Below are positions 34,316 to 43,042 of a stretch of 64,000 nucleotides of DNA, in pieces (position 1 is the stretch's first letter; each line of letters starts with the position of its first letter). The notes under the pieces were generated by a model. That model did no database searches. It was given only the letters and a program-made list of their open reading frames with translations, and was not told where the DNA came from. This DNA comes from Flavobacterium sp. KJJ (lineage in GTDB: Bacteria > Bacteroidota > Bacteroidia > Flavobacteriales > Flavobacteriaceae): contig NZ_JARP01000004.1 in assembly GCF_000708595.2 (NCBI RefSeq), positions 124,001-188,000 of the forward strand, given 5' to 3'. Made by a program: the position numbers and the translations under genes.

Positions 34316-34882
34316 ATGAAACTTAGAGACAAAAATCCCGCCTTGCTTATAATTGATGTTCAAAAAGGTTTTAATGAGGAAGCCTTTTGGGGCGGTAACC
34401 GAAACAATAAAGATGCTGAAACCAAGATGGCTCAAATTCTGGAAAAATGGAGAATACTTAAATTACCTATTTTCCACATTGTTCACAGTTCGATTCATCC
34501 TAATTCTAAATTGCACGAATCAAATCCCGGCTTTGAAATAAAAGATGAAGTAAAACCAATTAAAAGCGAACCCATTATCGTCAAAAATGTAAACAGCGCT
34601 TTTATTGGAACTGATTTAAAAGAAAAATTGGACGAACAAGGAATTACAAATCTGGTAATTTTTGGATTAACTACCAATCACTGTGTTTCTACAACAACCA
34701 GAATGGCCGGAAATTTGGGTTATGAAAATTTCGTAATTGCAGATGCAACAGCTACATTTGACAGAATTGGAATAAATGGAGAAAAATTTGATTCGGAGTT
34801 AATGCATCAAACTGCTTTGGCGAGTTTAAATGAGGAATTTGCAAAAGTTATCAATACTAAGAAATTGCTCGAATTGGTATAA
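34316..34882 (+). CDS. Isochorismatase-family cysteine hydrolase
   Basis: About 188 aa from the preferred ATG at 34316. The catalytic Asp is in NPALLIIDVQKGF. The Lys is in the region around KSEPIIVKNVNSAFIGTDL, and the Cys is in TTNHCVSTTTRMA, giving the usual Asp-Lys-Cys triad. The family hydrolyses amides and related bonds (nicotinamidase, N-carbamoyl compounds, isochorismate); which one applies is unknown. The upstream ATG at 34274 would add 14 residues (MPKYICNLIIKKIQ) lacking family similarity. Cytoplasmic. Confidence 0.87.
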   Translation: MKLRDKNPALLIIDVQKGFNEEAFWGGNRNNKDAETKMAQILEKWRILKLPIFHIVHSSIHPNSKLHESNPGFEIKDEVKPIKSEPIIVKNVNSAFIGTDLKEKLDEQGITNLVIFGLTTNHCVSTTTRMAGNLGYENFVIADATATFDRIGINGEKFDSELMHQTALASLNEEFAKVINTKKLLELV

Positions 34883-35022
34883 AAATAAAAGACGTTTGAA
34901 ATTTCTATTTTTTTGGAAATAAAGCAACTTTCGTCATTTTGGCTTATACAACAACCAAAAAGACTAAATTACTTTTTACATTTCGGCTGAATTTTGCATT
35001 ATAATTTTAAAACAATAAAAAA

Positions 35023-35829
35023 ATGCAAAAGACAATTTTTATTACAGGGGCTTCATCAGGATTAGGAAAAGCAACAGCTCAATTATTTCAAAACAAAGGA
35101 TGGCAAGTTATTGCAGCAATGCGAAATCCTGAAAAAGAAACTGAATTACAAAATTTAGAAAATGTAATAATTCTTCCGTTAGACGTTTCTGATTCAGAAC
35201 AAATTAATTCTACTGTACAAAAAGTTACTGAAAATTATACGGTTGATGTTGTCATGAACAATGCTGGATACGGATTAATTGGTGCTTTAGAATCTTTAAC
35301 TGATGAACAAATTCAACGTCAGATTGCCACTAATTTACTTGGTGTAATTAGAGTTTCAAAAGCATTTACAGCACATTTTCGTGAGAAAAAAAATGGTGTT
35401 TTTTTAAATATCAGCTCAACTTTTGGATTGATTGGTTTTCCGACGTGTTCTATTTACAGTGCAACTAAATTTGCTGTAGATGGTTTTTCAGAAAGTATGG
35501 CTTATGAACTGGCACAATTTGGTATTCAAGTAAAAGTAGTTGCACCGGGCGGTATGCAGACTGATTTTGCTATTCGTTCTATGGAAGTTGGCCAGCACAA
35601 CGCTTATGAAAAACTGACAGCAGAAGTAAGCAAAGGCTATAGTGCTGAACAAATCGCAAATTATTCAAAAGTAGAAGATGTTGCTCAAATTATTTACGAA
35701 GCAGCAACAGACGATAAAAGCCAGTTGCGATACGTAGCAGGAAATGATGCGAATGCATTGTACAATGAAAGAATAGAATTGGGAACTGAAAATCAAGTTC
35801 AGAAAATTAAAGAAATGTTTACTTTTTAA
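35023..35829 (+). CDS. Short-chain dehydrogenase/reductase
   Basis: A 268-aa classical SDR. The cofactor motif TGASSGLGKA is at about residues 7-16, NNAGYG is present, and the catalytic YxxxK is SIYSATKFAVDG. It uses NAD(P)H and a small carbonyl or hydroxyl substrate that cannot be identified. It stands upstream of a small dimeric-barrel protein (12-nt gap) and an AraC regulator (26 nt further), so the three are likely one operon. Confidence 0.92.
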   Translation: MQKTIFITGASSGLGKATAQLFQNKGWQVIAAMRNPEKETELQNLENVIILPLDVSDSEQINSTVQKVTENYTVDVVMNNAGYGLIGALESLTDEQIQRQIATNLLGVIRVSKAFTAHFREKKNGVFLNISSTFGLIGFPTCSIYSATKFAVDGFSESMAYELAQFGIQVKVVAPGGMQTDFAIRSMEVGQHNAYEKLTAEVSKGYSAEQIANYSKVEDVAQIIYEAATDDKSQLRYVAGNDANALYNERIELGTENQVQKIKEMFTF

Positions 35830-35841
35830 AACTAATCACAG

Positions 35842-36147
35842 ATGAAAAATCAAGCTATAGAATTGACTACCTTTAAACTAAATGGTTATACCGTTGCACA
35901 ATTTATTGAAGCCAACAAAGAAGTAGATGCATTTTTGAAACGCCAAAAGGGATTTCGTTCCAGAAATATTTCGGAATTAAAAAAAGGTATCGTTTACGAT
36001 ATGCTGATTTGGGACAGCGTAGAAGACGGAACCGATGCCATGCATAAATTGATGAGCGAATTAAGCGATTCTATCGTTCATGGTATGATTGACCAAAGCA
36101 CTGTAAGCTGGAATATCGCAACTGTACAACATTTCGTAAGTTTGTAA
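35842..36147 (+). CDS. Small alpha/beta-barrel (ABM-like) protein
   Basis: A 101-aa protein with no signal peptide. The pattern LTTFKLNGYTVAQFIEANKE, then KRQKGFRSRNISELKKGIVYDMLIWDSV (split over the middle of the protein) resembles dimeric alpha/beta-barrel domains of antibiotic-monooxygenase or SchA/CurD type. No catalytic residue can be assigned. It is co-transcribed with the SDR gene before it. Confidence 0.65.
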   Translation: MKNQAIELTTFKLNGYTVAQFIEANKEVDAFLKRQKGFRSRNISELKKGIVYDMLIWDSVEDGTDAMHKLMSELSDSIVHGMIDQSTVSWNIATVQHFVSL

Positions 36148-36173
36148 AAACCAAAGCAGTTCAATATATAATT

Positions 36174-37088
36174 ATGAAAAAACAGCCTAAAATATTTGAT
36201 TCACTTTCAGAACTGCATAAAGCTATGGGACAGCCCAAGCCATCGCATCCCTTAATTGGTATCTTGAATTATGGTGAAGCCGTTTTTGATCCAAAAGATT
36301 ATAAACAAGGTATTATTTTGAATTTTTATAAGATTTCTTTCAAAACACATTTCTCTGGAAAACTTAGATACGGACATGGCTTTTATGATTTTGAAGAAGG
36401 CGGCATGTCATTTATTTCGCCTGGACAAATTTTGCGCATGCAAGATGAAGAAGCAGATTACAGTGGCATGTCATTGCACATTCATCCTGATTTTATTCGT
36501 CCTTATTCTTTAAATACTAAAATCAAGCAATATGGCTTTTTTGGTTATTCGGCTGCTGAAGCTTTGTATTTATCTGAAAGTGAAAAAGAAACCATTTTAA
36601 GTGTTTTTAACAGTATTCAGAAGGAACTAAACGAACGTATCGATGGTTTCAGCCAAGATGTTATCCTATCTCAGATCGAGCTTTTACTGAATTACAGCAA
36701 TCGCTTTTACAACCGCCAATTTTTGACCAGAAAAGCTATTAATCATGATGTTATCAGTAAATTAGAAATCTTGCTGGAAGATTATTTTAATACTGAAAAA
36801 ACAATTGAAAATGGTTTGCCAACTGTACAGTTTATAGCCGATGAGCTCCAGCTTTCGCCAAGATATTTGAGTGATTTGCTGCGAAATAGCAACGGGCAAA
36901 ATACCCAGCAATTTATTCATGATAAATTAATCGAAAAAGCAAAAGAATATATTGCAACAGGAACTTTATCAATTTCTGAAATTGCTTATAAATTAGGATT
37001 TGAGCATCCGCAATCTTTCAATAAATTATTCAAGAAAAAAACAAGCCTTACTCCTGTCGCGTTTCAGGAATCATTTCATAAAAACTAA
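36174..37088 (+). CDS. AraC-family transcriptional regulator
   Basis: A 304-aa regulator. The N-terminal half is a cupin-like sensing domain of low similarity (EGGMSFISPGQILRMQDEE). The C-terminal about 100 residues hold two HTHs: FIADELQLSPRYLSDLLRNS, and SISEIAYKLGFEHPQSFNKL with FKKKTSLTP. It probably regulates the adjacent SDR operon; the effector is unknown. Confidence 0.9.
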   Translation: MKKQPKIFDSLSELHKAMGQPKPSHPLIGILNYGEAVFDPKDYKQGIILNFYKISFKTHFSGKLRYGHGFYDFEEGGMSFISPGQILRMQDEEADYSGMSLHIHPDFIRPYSLNTKIKQYGFFGYSAAEALYLSESEKETILSVFNSIQKELNERIDGFSQDVILSQIELLLNYSNRFYNRQFLTRKAINHDVISKLEILLEDYFNTEKTIENGLPTVQFIADELQLSPRYLSDLLRNSNGQNTQQFIHDKLIEKAKEYIATGTLSISEIAYKLGFEHPQSFNKLFKKKTSLTPVAFQESFHKN

Positions 37089-37114
37089 ATTATTCCAAAA
37101 TAGATTTTGAACAA

Positions 37115-37411
37115 TTGAAACAGCGCGCTGTAAAAATAAGAGATGCTTATCACAAATTAGAACTCGCACATCATGGAAGTCAATGGACTGTCGAAGAAGA
37201 TGCTTTAGCTTTTCTTACAGACGCAGGTTTAGTAGGACGCCACGCCATGTCACAACAAGGCAGATGGCCAAAAGAAAATACTAAAGAAGAATTAGAACAT
37301 AAATTAGGCGAATCAATTTGGTGGCTCACTTTTTTGGCTGCCCGTATGGATCTTGACATCGAAGAAGCAACTGAAAAATTTCTTTCGAAAACTGAAAAAT
37401 TGTTAGGCTAA
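37115..37411 (+). CDS. MazG-like protein with a non-ATG start
   Basis: About 98 aa from a TTG codon at 37115. The same frame is open upstream: an ATA codon at 37100 gives IDFEQLKQRAVKIRDAYHKL. In the family this stretch normally begins M-D-F, so ATA stands where an ATG would be expected. The helical pattern with ELEHKLGESIWWLTFLAARMD resembles small MazG-like nucleotide pyrophosphohydrolase folds, but the ExxE metal site is weak here. The true initiation site is uncertain. It lies just after the AraC gene. Confidence 0.6.
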   Translation: MKQRAVKIRDAYHKLELAHHGSQWTVEEDALAFLTDAGLVGRHAMSQQGRWPKENTKEELEHKLGESIWWLTFLAARMDLDIEEATEKFLSKTEKLLG

Positions 37412-37426
37412 TAAGTACTACTAATC

Positions 37427-37455
37427 AAACGAGCTGTTGATCATACGGCTCGTTT
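37427..37455. terminator. Weak hairpin after the MazG-like gene
   Basis: AAACGAGC (37427-37434) pairs with GCTCGTTT (37448-37455), loop 13 nt. Only short A/T stretches flank it. Confidence 0.45.
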
Positions 37456-37479
37456 GTAAAAAGGCTTAATTTTAAAACT

Positions 37480-37866
37480 TCAAAGTTCCCCAAACTTGTC
37501 TTTATAACGCTCCAATTCTGCTTCTGTTTTACTTAAAAGTTTTTCTAAAAGCATTATTTTATCTTCATAAAGTAATTTTAATGTTGAAGTATTTTCGGTA
37601 TTAATCAAAATACTGCCGTTGTTGTTTCCAATTACCTTATTAAAACTGCTGAAATAACGCTCACTGTCAAAACTTATTATATCTTCTACACTGACTTCTA
37701 AAATACGAGCAATTTCTACCAATTTTACATAGGATAAAATCGTTTTTCCTTTTTCAATTTTACTATAACCTGCTTGGGTTACCCCGAGTTGTTCTGCCAT
37801 ATATTCCTGAGTGTAATTCTTTAGTTCTCTGATACTTTTGATTTTGTTTTTGATTGAAGTGGCCAT
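37480..37866 (-). CDS. Xre-family HTH regulator
   Basis: About 128 aa from the ATG at 37866 (MATSIKNKIKSIREL); the in-frame ATG at 37899 would add 11 unlikely residues (MSAIPYPQRKN). The Cro/C1 HTH spans about residues 8-65 (YTQEYMAEQLGVTQAGYSKI). The rest ends in a coiled-coil-like helix (LLYEDKIMLLEKLLSKTEAE). It may be a DNA-binding regulator with a dimerisation coil. No toxin partner is adjacent. Confidence 0.85.
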   Translation of the reverse strand: MATSIKNKIKSIRELKNYTQEYMAEQLGVTQAGYSKIEKGKTILSYVKLVEIARILEVSVEDIISFDSERYFSSFNKVIGNNNGSILINTENTSTLKLLYEDKIMLLEKLLSKTEAELERYKDKFGEL

Positions 37867-37989
37867 ATTTTTTCTTTGGGGATAAGGAATAGCTGACACA
37901 GCCGAATACCATTTTTTGTATTGCAGCTAGACCAAATTTTAATGCATGCTAAACTACTTCATTAGCAGGTTAATGAAGTAGCTTTATTG

Positions 37990-38079
37990 TTATTTTTTCT
38001 TTGTAGTAATTATAAATCCATACACGACAGCAATGGCAATACATGCTAAGTCGTAAGAGGCAATTCCGGATAATGACAT
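37990..38079 (-). CDS. 29-aa single-span membrane microprotein
   Basis: ATG at 38079 opens MSLSGIASYDLACIAIAVVY followed by GFIITTKKK and TAA. The middle is one hydrophobic helix, and the C-terminal TTKKK would sit on the cytoplasmic side. It follows the two-helix membrane protein gene (38098-38502) by 18 nt on the same strand, so the two can form a small operon. Too short for most gene finders and without a recognised family. Confidence 0.5.
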   Translation of the reverse strand: MSLSGIASYDLACIAIAVVYGFIITTKKK

Positions 38080-38097
38080 TGGAAGTTTTTAAAAATG

Positions 38098-38502
38098 TTA
38101 GGCTGTTCTCTTTACCATTCGATCAAACTGTAAGTTTAGGTATTGATCTATTTGCTTGCCTATAATATTACGATCTGCGGCTTTAATTTTTATTTTTATT
38201 TCCTGTTGAAAACAATCTCGAACTAAAACAGAATATTCAAATTCTACATTATCATGAAACCTTAAGATTATTAAAACAGTATAACATAATAATGTTGGAG
38301 TAATATAATACAAATCAGGTATGCGAGTAAAAATCATACTGTAATACGCGATAGCAGTAACGATAATAAACAACATATTAACAAGAAAGTAAGTTTTCTT
38401 TCTTCTTACTATTCCGAGTTCGTCAATTTCGTCAAAAGAGTATTGCCAACTATTTTTACCATAGCGAAATTGGACTTGATTAGAGGTAATTGTAATGAAC
38501 AT
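38098..38502 (-). CDS. Hypothetical two-helix membrane protein
   Basis: About 134 aa from the preferred ATG at 38502 (MFITITSNQVQFRYGKNSW); a longer frame opens at 38589 but its first 29 residues are basic and unlike the rest. A short polar N-terminus (WQYSFDEIDELGIVRRKKTY) is followed by two membrane spans (about 43-62 and 68-90), then a soluble tail rich in charged residues (KIKIKAADRNIIGKQIDQYL). The function is unknown. It is a neighbour of the 29-aa microprotein and of the phytochrome operon. Confidence 0.65.
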   Translation of the reverse strand: MFITITSNQVQFRYGKNSWQYSFDEIDELGIVRRKKTYFLVNMLFIIVTAIAYYSMIFTRIPDLYYITPTLLCYTVLIILRFHDNVEFEYSVLVRDCFQQEIKIKIKAADRNIIGKQIDQYLNLQFDRMVKRTA

Positions 38503-38725
38503 AATAAGTAAGTAAAACGATTTAGGAATTTGTTTGAGGAATTTGCAATACTTGTAAGTAAAACAACTCTTAAACGCAATATTACGCAATAACTTCTTTT
38601 TTTTCTTACATTTATCATAATAGAATATAACTATAGGTTATAATTCAATACTAAATGTAAAGCATTCCTTATATTCATTTTTTGATCAGTACAATAACTC
38701 ATACTTTTTTATTATAAATATTTAA

Positions 38726-40999
38726 TCAATTGATAGTTAATGTATCTGATGGATCACACGGAAAGTACAGTATAATTTCAGTTCCTTTATTTAATTTTCC
38801 AAATGCCCGAATATTTCCGTGGCTAGTCTGCATTATTTTTTTGCACAATGCTAATCCAACTCCTGAACCGTCATATTTTTCGAGTGTATGCAATCGCGTA
38901 AATATTTTAAAAATCGATTCAGCGTATTCCTGTTCAAAACCAATTCCGTTGTCAGAAAAACTGATCCAGTGACAATATACCTTATTAGAATATTTATTGA
39001 TCTCCGGCTTTTGTGATGCCGTGATATGAATCTCAGGAAGTCTTTCTAGTGAAGCGTATTTTAATGAGTTCTGCATAATATTAGAAAAAAGCTGTTTCAT
39101 TAAAAACGGAACAGCATGAACTTCAGGCAAATTTTCGAATTTGACCGTAGCTTTATTTTCAAAAATGATATCTCTCATTTCTATTATGGTTTCTTCCATA
39201 ATATTGTTCAGGCTCACCTTTTGAACAGATTCTTTAGTATTTTTTATTCTGGTATATTTTAGAATATCTACCAGCAAATTCTGCATCCTGTTGGCTGATT
39301 TTGTAACGCGCTGTAAAGAATCTATAATTGACAAAGATGGAATTTCGTTCGTATCTGAAAGTACTTTTGAGGCAATAAACTGAATTTTACGCAAAGGTTC
39401 CTGTAAGTCGTGCGTACTGATCCAGTTAATATTTTCAAGCTCTAAATTGGTTTCACGCAATACTTCACTTAGGTTGCGATACTTTTCTTCTTCTTCACTC
39501 AGCAAAAGCATAATAATTTGGTTGTGAAGTGAATGTGCAAAAGTTGATGCAGCATTTATTTCGGGCTGAAGCCAAATTTTACTTTGATGCTTAATTATTT
39601 GTTTCCATAAATTAAATGAATTTCTGGGATGAAGTCCGTTGCTGTCAATTATAATGGCTTTTTCTGGATCTCCGGCCCAGTTAATCTCTGCAACGGTTTC
39701 AGGCCTATACCAAATAATATTATTTCCATTGCCTAAAGAGTGATAAATTATTCCTGAAATATCTTTATAATCAACTAAATCTGTCACAAAATTACTAAGC
39801 TTATTAGTAGAAAATGTTTGCCCGTATTCATGAAGATGTATCTGCTGAATAATCTTTTCTATTTCTTCATCAGAGGGTGTCAGTCCGTTTTTATACTTTG
39901 TATTTCCAATACAAATTGAAACACCACTGGCATTGCAAAGTTTTAATAATTCAGGATTAGCACAAATTCGTTCAAAAGATTTGTGTTCCATTACAAGGTT
40001 TAAATCCATAAGACGCTCAAGAGCCTTATTGGTTTTACGCGAAATTTCATATTCATCATTCGACTGCCTTAAATCGATTTGCGAAGTAATAAATTGCCCT
40101 TGAAGTTTTGCAGCAAGCCTAATTTCGGGAGAAATATTTTTAGCCGAATAATGATGGCAGGCAATAAGCCCCCATAAGCGATCATGATGAATAAGCGAAA
40201 TTGTAAGCGTCGCTCCTACTCCCATATTTTTAAGATATTCGACATGAATTGGCGACGTACTCCTAAGCACAGAAAGACTCAAATCAAGATTCTTGTTTTC
40301 TTTGTCGTCAATTGTAAAAATTGGAACAGGTTCGTAACCAATATCTACAATTAAACGTATTTGGTTTTTCATATACAATTCCCTTGCCTGAACAGGAATA
40401 TCTGTATGCGGGTAATGAAGTCCTAAAAATGGTTCTAAATCTTCCCGACAATTTTCTGCATAAATTTCACCATTATAATCAGCATCAAAACGGTAAATCA
40501 TAACTCTATCGTAACCCGTTATTTCGCGAGTTCCTTCGGCAACAAGCGCGCATAATTCTTTCAAGGAACGAGTATTATTCATATTAGACACAAACTGAAT
40601 CGTTTGTGCATAAATATCGGCAAGCTGTTCTTTTCCTGTTGAAAGCGGTTCTGCTTCTAGTATATAAGTATTTCCGCTTTTATGTATGCTTATTTGAAAT
40701 GATTTTTCCTGAAGTTCTAATTCAAGCGGAAAAACAAGCTGTTTGCTGTTATGAAGATAGTGGTATAATTTTTTCTGGGCGTCACTTCCAAAAAGTTCAC
40801 TGAATTTATGTCCTAAAACGGCATCATGTTTTAAGTCCAGAAATGACGAAATATTACCTGTACAAAAATCAATCTTCCAATCTAGCGTAATTCCGAGCAA
40901 AAAACCATGTGGCTGAATACTTCCTGGAATATGAATAGGTTCATGCTCGCAATTGGTTAAGGTGACTAAATCGCGGTTAACAATATCTTTAATTTTCAT
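38726..40999 (-). CDS. bphP: Bacteriophytochrome histidine kinase
   Basis: A 757-aa red/far-red photoreceptor kinase: PAS, GAF, PHY, HisKA, HATPase. The biliverdin-linking Cys is Cys17 (NCEHEPIHIPGSIQPHG). The GAF motif is PHTDIPVQAR (197-206), where PASDIPAQAR is usual. The PHY tongue has WYRPETVAEINWAGDP and PRNSF. The phosphoacceptor His530 is in ISTHDLQEPLRKIQ. The ATPase boxes include FSDNGIGFEQ and GSGVGLALCKKI. The start overlaps bphO by 11 nt, so chromophore synthesis and apoprotein are co-translated. No response regulator is adjacent, so the output partner is unknown. Confidence 0.95.
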   Translation of the reverse strand: MKIKDIVNRDLVTLTNCEHEPIHIPGSIQPHGFLLGITLDWKIDFCTGNISSFLDLKHDAVLGHKFSELFGSDAQKKLYHYLHNSKQLVFPLELELQEKSFQISIHKSGNTYILEAEPLSTGKEQLADIYAQTIQFVSNMNNTRSLKELCALVAEGTREITGYDRVMIYRFDADYNGEIYAENCREDLEPFLGLHYPHTDIPVQARELYMKNQIRLIVDIGYEPVPIFTIDDKENKNLDLSLSVLRSTSPIHVEYLKNMGVGATLTISLIHHDRLWGLIACHHYSAKNISPEIRLAAKLQGQFITSQIDLRQSNDEYEISRKTNKALERLMDLNLVMEHKSFERICANPELLKLCNASGVSICIGNTKYKNGLTPSDEEIEKIIQQIHLHEYGQTFSTNKLSNFVTDLVDYKDISGIIYHSLGNGNNIIWYRPETVAEINWAGDPEKAIIIDSNGLHPRNSFNLWKQIIKHQSKIWLQPEINAASTFAHSLHNQIIMLLLSEEEEKYRNLSEVLRETNLELENINWISTHDLQEPLRKIQFIASKVLSDTNEIPSLSIIDSLQRVTKSANRMQNLLVDILKYTRIKNTKESVQKVSLNNIMEETIIEMRDIIFENKATVKFENLPEVHAVPFLMKQLFSNIMQNSLKYASLERLPEIHITASQKPEINKYSNKVYCHWISFSDNGIGFEQEYAESIFKIFTRLHTLEKYDGSGVGLALCKKIMQTSHGNIRAFGKLNKGTEIILYFPCDPSDTLTIN

Positions 41000-41600
41000 T
41001 TTTTGATGTATTTAAAAAATGATTGTAAATACATTCAAAAGCATACACGGCTCCTTCAATAATTTCGTTTTCACATTTATTTTTTTGTTGGTACTCCGTA
41101 AGTGTATTCAGGAAGTTTTTCCAATAACTGCCTGTTTTATTGCCATATCCTGTAAAATACGAAATTCCTTCTTGCTGATCTAATCCCTGAATTGTCTCTA
41201 CATTTTTTAAGATATAACGGCCACCAAGCGAAGATCCTTCAATAACATATAATATTCCGAGAGCAAATGCAGTAGTGATTTTTTGATTTTCAAAAACAAT
41301 ACTGCTTTCGTCTTTGTTAAAATTTAAAAATAATAAATCATTATAAATCAAATGTGTTTTTTCTCTCTCTTTTAAATCGAAAACAATATCTTTTAAGAAG
41401 GGAAAAATAACATCCTCAGTACTTTTATGTACATCATACATTAGTGATAAATAATGGCAATATTCGCCTATTTTCATATCAGCAGAAAGTATAGATTTTG
41501 AAACAGAAAGGTTTTCGAGTTTTTTGTGCGCGCTTGCGGTATGATTTTTTAGATGATCTAAAAAATCAATATCTGTTGGGAAGCCCAAATTTGAAATCAT
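40989..41600 (-). CDS. bphO: Heme oxygenase supplying biliverdin (BphO)
   Basis: A 203-aa all-helical heme oxygenase that opens heme to biliverdin. The proximal heme His is His25 in TASAHKKLE. The distal glycine-rich helix is YVIEGSSLGGRYILK (about 118-132). It is the first gene of the bphO-bphP operon and overlaps the kinase start by 11 nt. An 8-bp inverted repeat lies 49-69 nt upstream. Length and layout match bacterial BphO proteins found beside phytochromes. Confidence 0.93.
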   Translation of the reverse strand: MISNLGFPTDIDFLDHLKNHTASAHKKLENLSVSKSILSADMKIGEYCHYLSLMYDVHKSTEDVIFPFLKDIVFDLKEREKTHLIYNDLLFLNFNKDESSIVFENQKITTAFALGILYVIEGSSLGGRYILKNVETIQGLDQQEGISYFTGYGNKTGSYWKNFLNTLTEYQQKNKCENEIIEGAVYAFECIYNHFLNTSKNEN

Positions 41601-41648
41601 TGTATAGTTAACTAAGTGAAAAATTTATTTTTGGGCAATCTGCCACTT

Positions 41649-41669
41649 ATTTACTGCAATACAGTAAAT
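41649..41669. promoter_or_regulatory. Inverted repeat upstream of bphO
   Basis: ATTTACTG (41649-41656) and CAGTAAAT (41662-41669) are perfect arms separated by 5 nt, a form suited to a dimeric regulator. No -7/-33 pair was confirmed. Confidence 0.35.
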
Positions 41670-41776
41670 GTGAAAACATATAATATAACTTTAGGATTTC
41701 AGTCGTATCATTGTTAAGCTTTAGATAAAGACATTATAGACAGTTGTTTTTCAACAATTTATAGAGTCTTTAACAT

Positions 41777-41810
41777 TACATCAAATTAATTTAAAATTTA
41801 ATTTGATGTA
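41777..41810. repeat. AT-rich 13-bp inverted repeat
   Basis: TACATCAAATTAA (41777-41789) pairs with TTAATTTGATGTA (41798-41810), loop 8 nt. It lies downstream of the DUF6766 gene and upstream of bphO; it could be a weak terminator or a binding site. Confidence 0.4.
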
Positions 41811-41885
41811 TCTCGCCAAATGTAGTCTTTTTTAGTGAATAAAATTTCTAATTGATTTAAAATACCAAACAAAATTAGTACTAAT

Positions 41886-42542
41886 TCATTCACCTGTTTC
41901 ACTATCTGGAGCATCGACTGGCTTAGATTGCGATGAGCCTTTTTGACGTAAAAAAACAGATAATATTATGATAGCAAATACAGAAAGAAATTCGCTTTGC
42001 CAATTTTGAAAAGATTCAAACCAAAGTCTTGAATCACATAAATATTCTGTAAAAGAAAGTTCTGGGCTTCCCTTTAAAACATTCATTTGATTTTCATCTT
42101 TTAAACTTCCATAAAAGTGAAGTGCAAAAGAAACAAAAAATAAAAGAAATAAACTTAAGGTTAAAGAATTTTGATAAAGTTTAAGCCAAAGTCCGCCTTT
42201 TTTCACAGGCCATGGCGCTCCTTTTCTTTCAGCTGAAGGCTCGCGGTCTACTTCCTCTTTTCCATCTAATCCTTTTGATTCTGAAGAACCTTTTTGTCTT
42301 AGAAAGATAGTAAGCCATACAAACAGTGCCATTTGCAAAAATTCACTTTCCCAATTTTCAAAAGTTGATTCTATAAAATGTCCAGTCGTTAAATATTCCT
42401 TCATTGCAACGGCATGACCGCCATTTTCGAGAAGATCCTTGTTATACTCTTCAATACCAAAAAAAATCTGGCCAATAAAAGCGCCAATAAAAAGCAGTAA
42501 AAATACAATCGACAGACTATTTTGATATATAAATTTTTTCAT
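41886..42542 (-). CDS. DUF6766-like membrane protein with internal duplication
   Basis: A 218-aa protein built from two similar halves (about 1-105 and 115-218). Each half has a hydrophobic helix (YQNSLSIVFLLLFIGAFIGQ and YQNSLTLSLFLLFFVSFALH), a soluble loop ending in a W(E/Q)SEFL motif, and a second helix ending FLRQKGSS. The N-terminal repeat has WESEFLQMALFVWLTIFLRQ and the C-terminal has WQSEFLSVFAIIILSVFLRQ. Four membrane spans are expected. The function is unknown. It lies alone on the minus strand. Confidence 0.75.
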   Translation of the reverse strand: MKKFIYQNSLSIVFLLLFIGAFIGQIFFGIEEYNKDLLENGGHAVAMKEYLTTGHFIESTFENWESEFLQMALFVWLTIFLRQKGSSESKGLDGKEEVDREPSAERKGAPWPVKKGGLWLKLYQNSLTLSLFLLFFVSFALHFYGSLKDENQMNVLKGSPELSFTEYLCDSRLWFESFQNWQSEFLSVFAIIILSVFLRQKGSSQSKPVDAPDSETGE

Positions 42543-42870
42543 TTTTCAGATTTTTAAAGATCGAGTTTGTGGACAATCTATTATTACTAAAAAATCCACA
42601 ACAAGACAGGCAAATTTAAGTCTCAAAATAATGCATATTTTATAAGATTGTGATCAAAGATTACATCATTTAAACACTTATAATGAAAAAATAATATGAA
42701 TAATAAAATTTTGAAAAATATCTACATATACAATGTAAAAGTTATATCATTAAAACGAAACCTTATATTATAAAGTGCTGTTAATTATACAATTACATTT
42801 GATTTTTTTGTAAGGCATCAGCTCCCCTTCCGAAGTAGATTTGTAACATAAACATTTAAAAATTAATATC
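42543..42870. other. Divergent intergenic region
   Basis: 328 nt, AT-rich. TAGATTTG at 42836-42843 (plus) fits the -7 element for the Lys-rich gene, with a TTG 25 nt upstream (42808-42810), just outside the usual spacing. TAAATTTG on the minus strand at 42618-42611 could serve the DUF6766 gene. Confidence 0.4.
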
Positions 42871-43020
42871 ATGAATACTAAAGATCAAAAAAACAGCAGC
42901 ACTAAAACATCTGGTGCAAAGTCTACAGACAAAAAAATAGATAAAAAGGAAACTTCTCCAAAAAGAGAGACTAAACCTGAAGCTAAAGAGGCTAAGAAGC
43001 CGGCGACAACTAAAAAATAA
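42871..43020 (+). CDS. Lysine-rich 49-aa protein
   Basis: A 49-codon gene starting MNTKDQKNSSTKTSGAKSTD and ending KEAKKPATTKK. It is strongly basic (about 17 Lys), low complexity, with no hydrophobic or signal segment, so it should be disordered. It sits 22 nt before the acidic protein at 43043, and the two oppositely charged proteins probably share an mRNA. No family is recognised; other stress genes here also carry Lys/Thr/Ser-rich tails (10613). Confidence 0.6.
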   Translation: MNTKDQKNSSTKTSGAKSTDKKIDKKETSPKRETKPEAKEAKKPATTKK

Positions 43021-43042
43021 CTAATTCTAAAACTATTGAATT

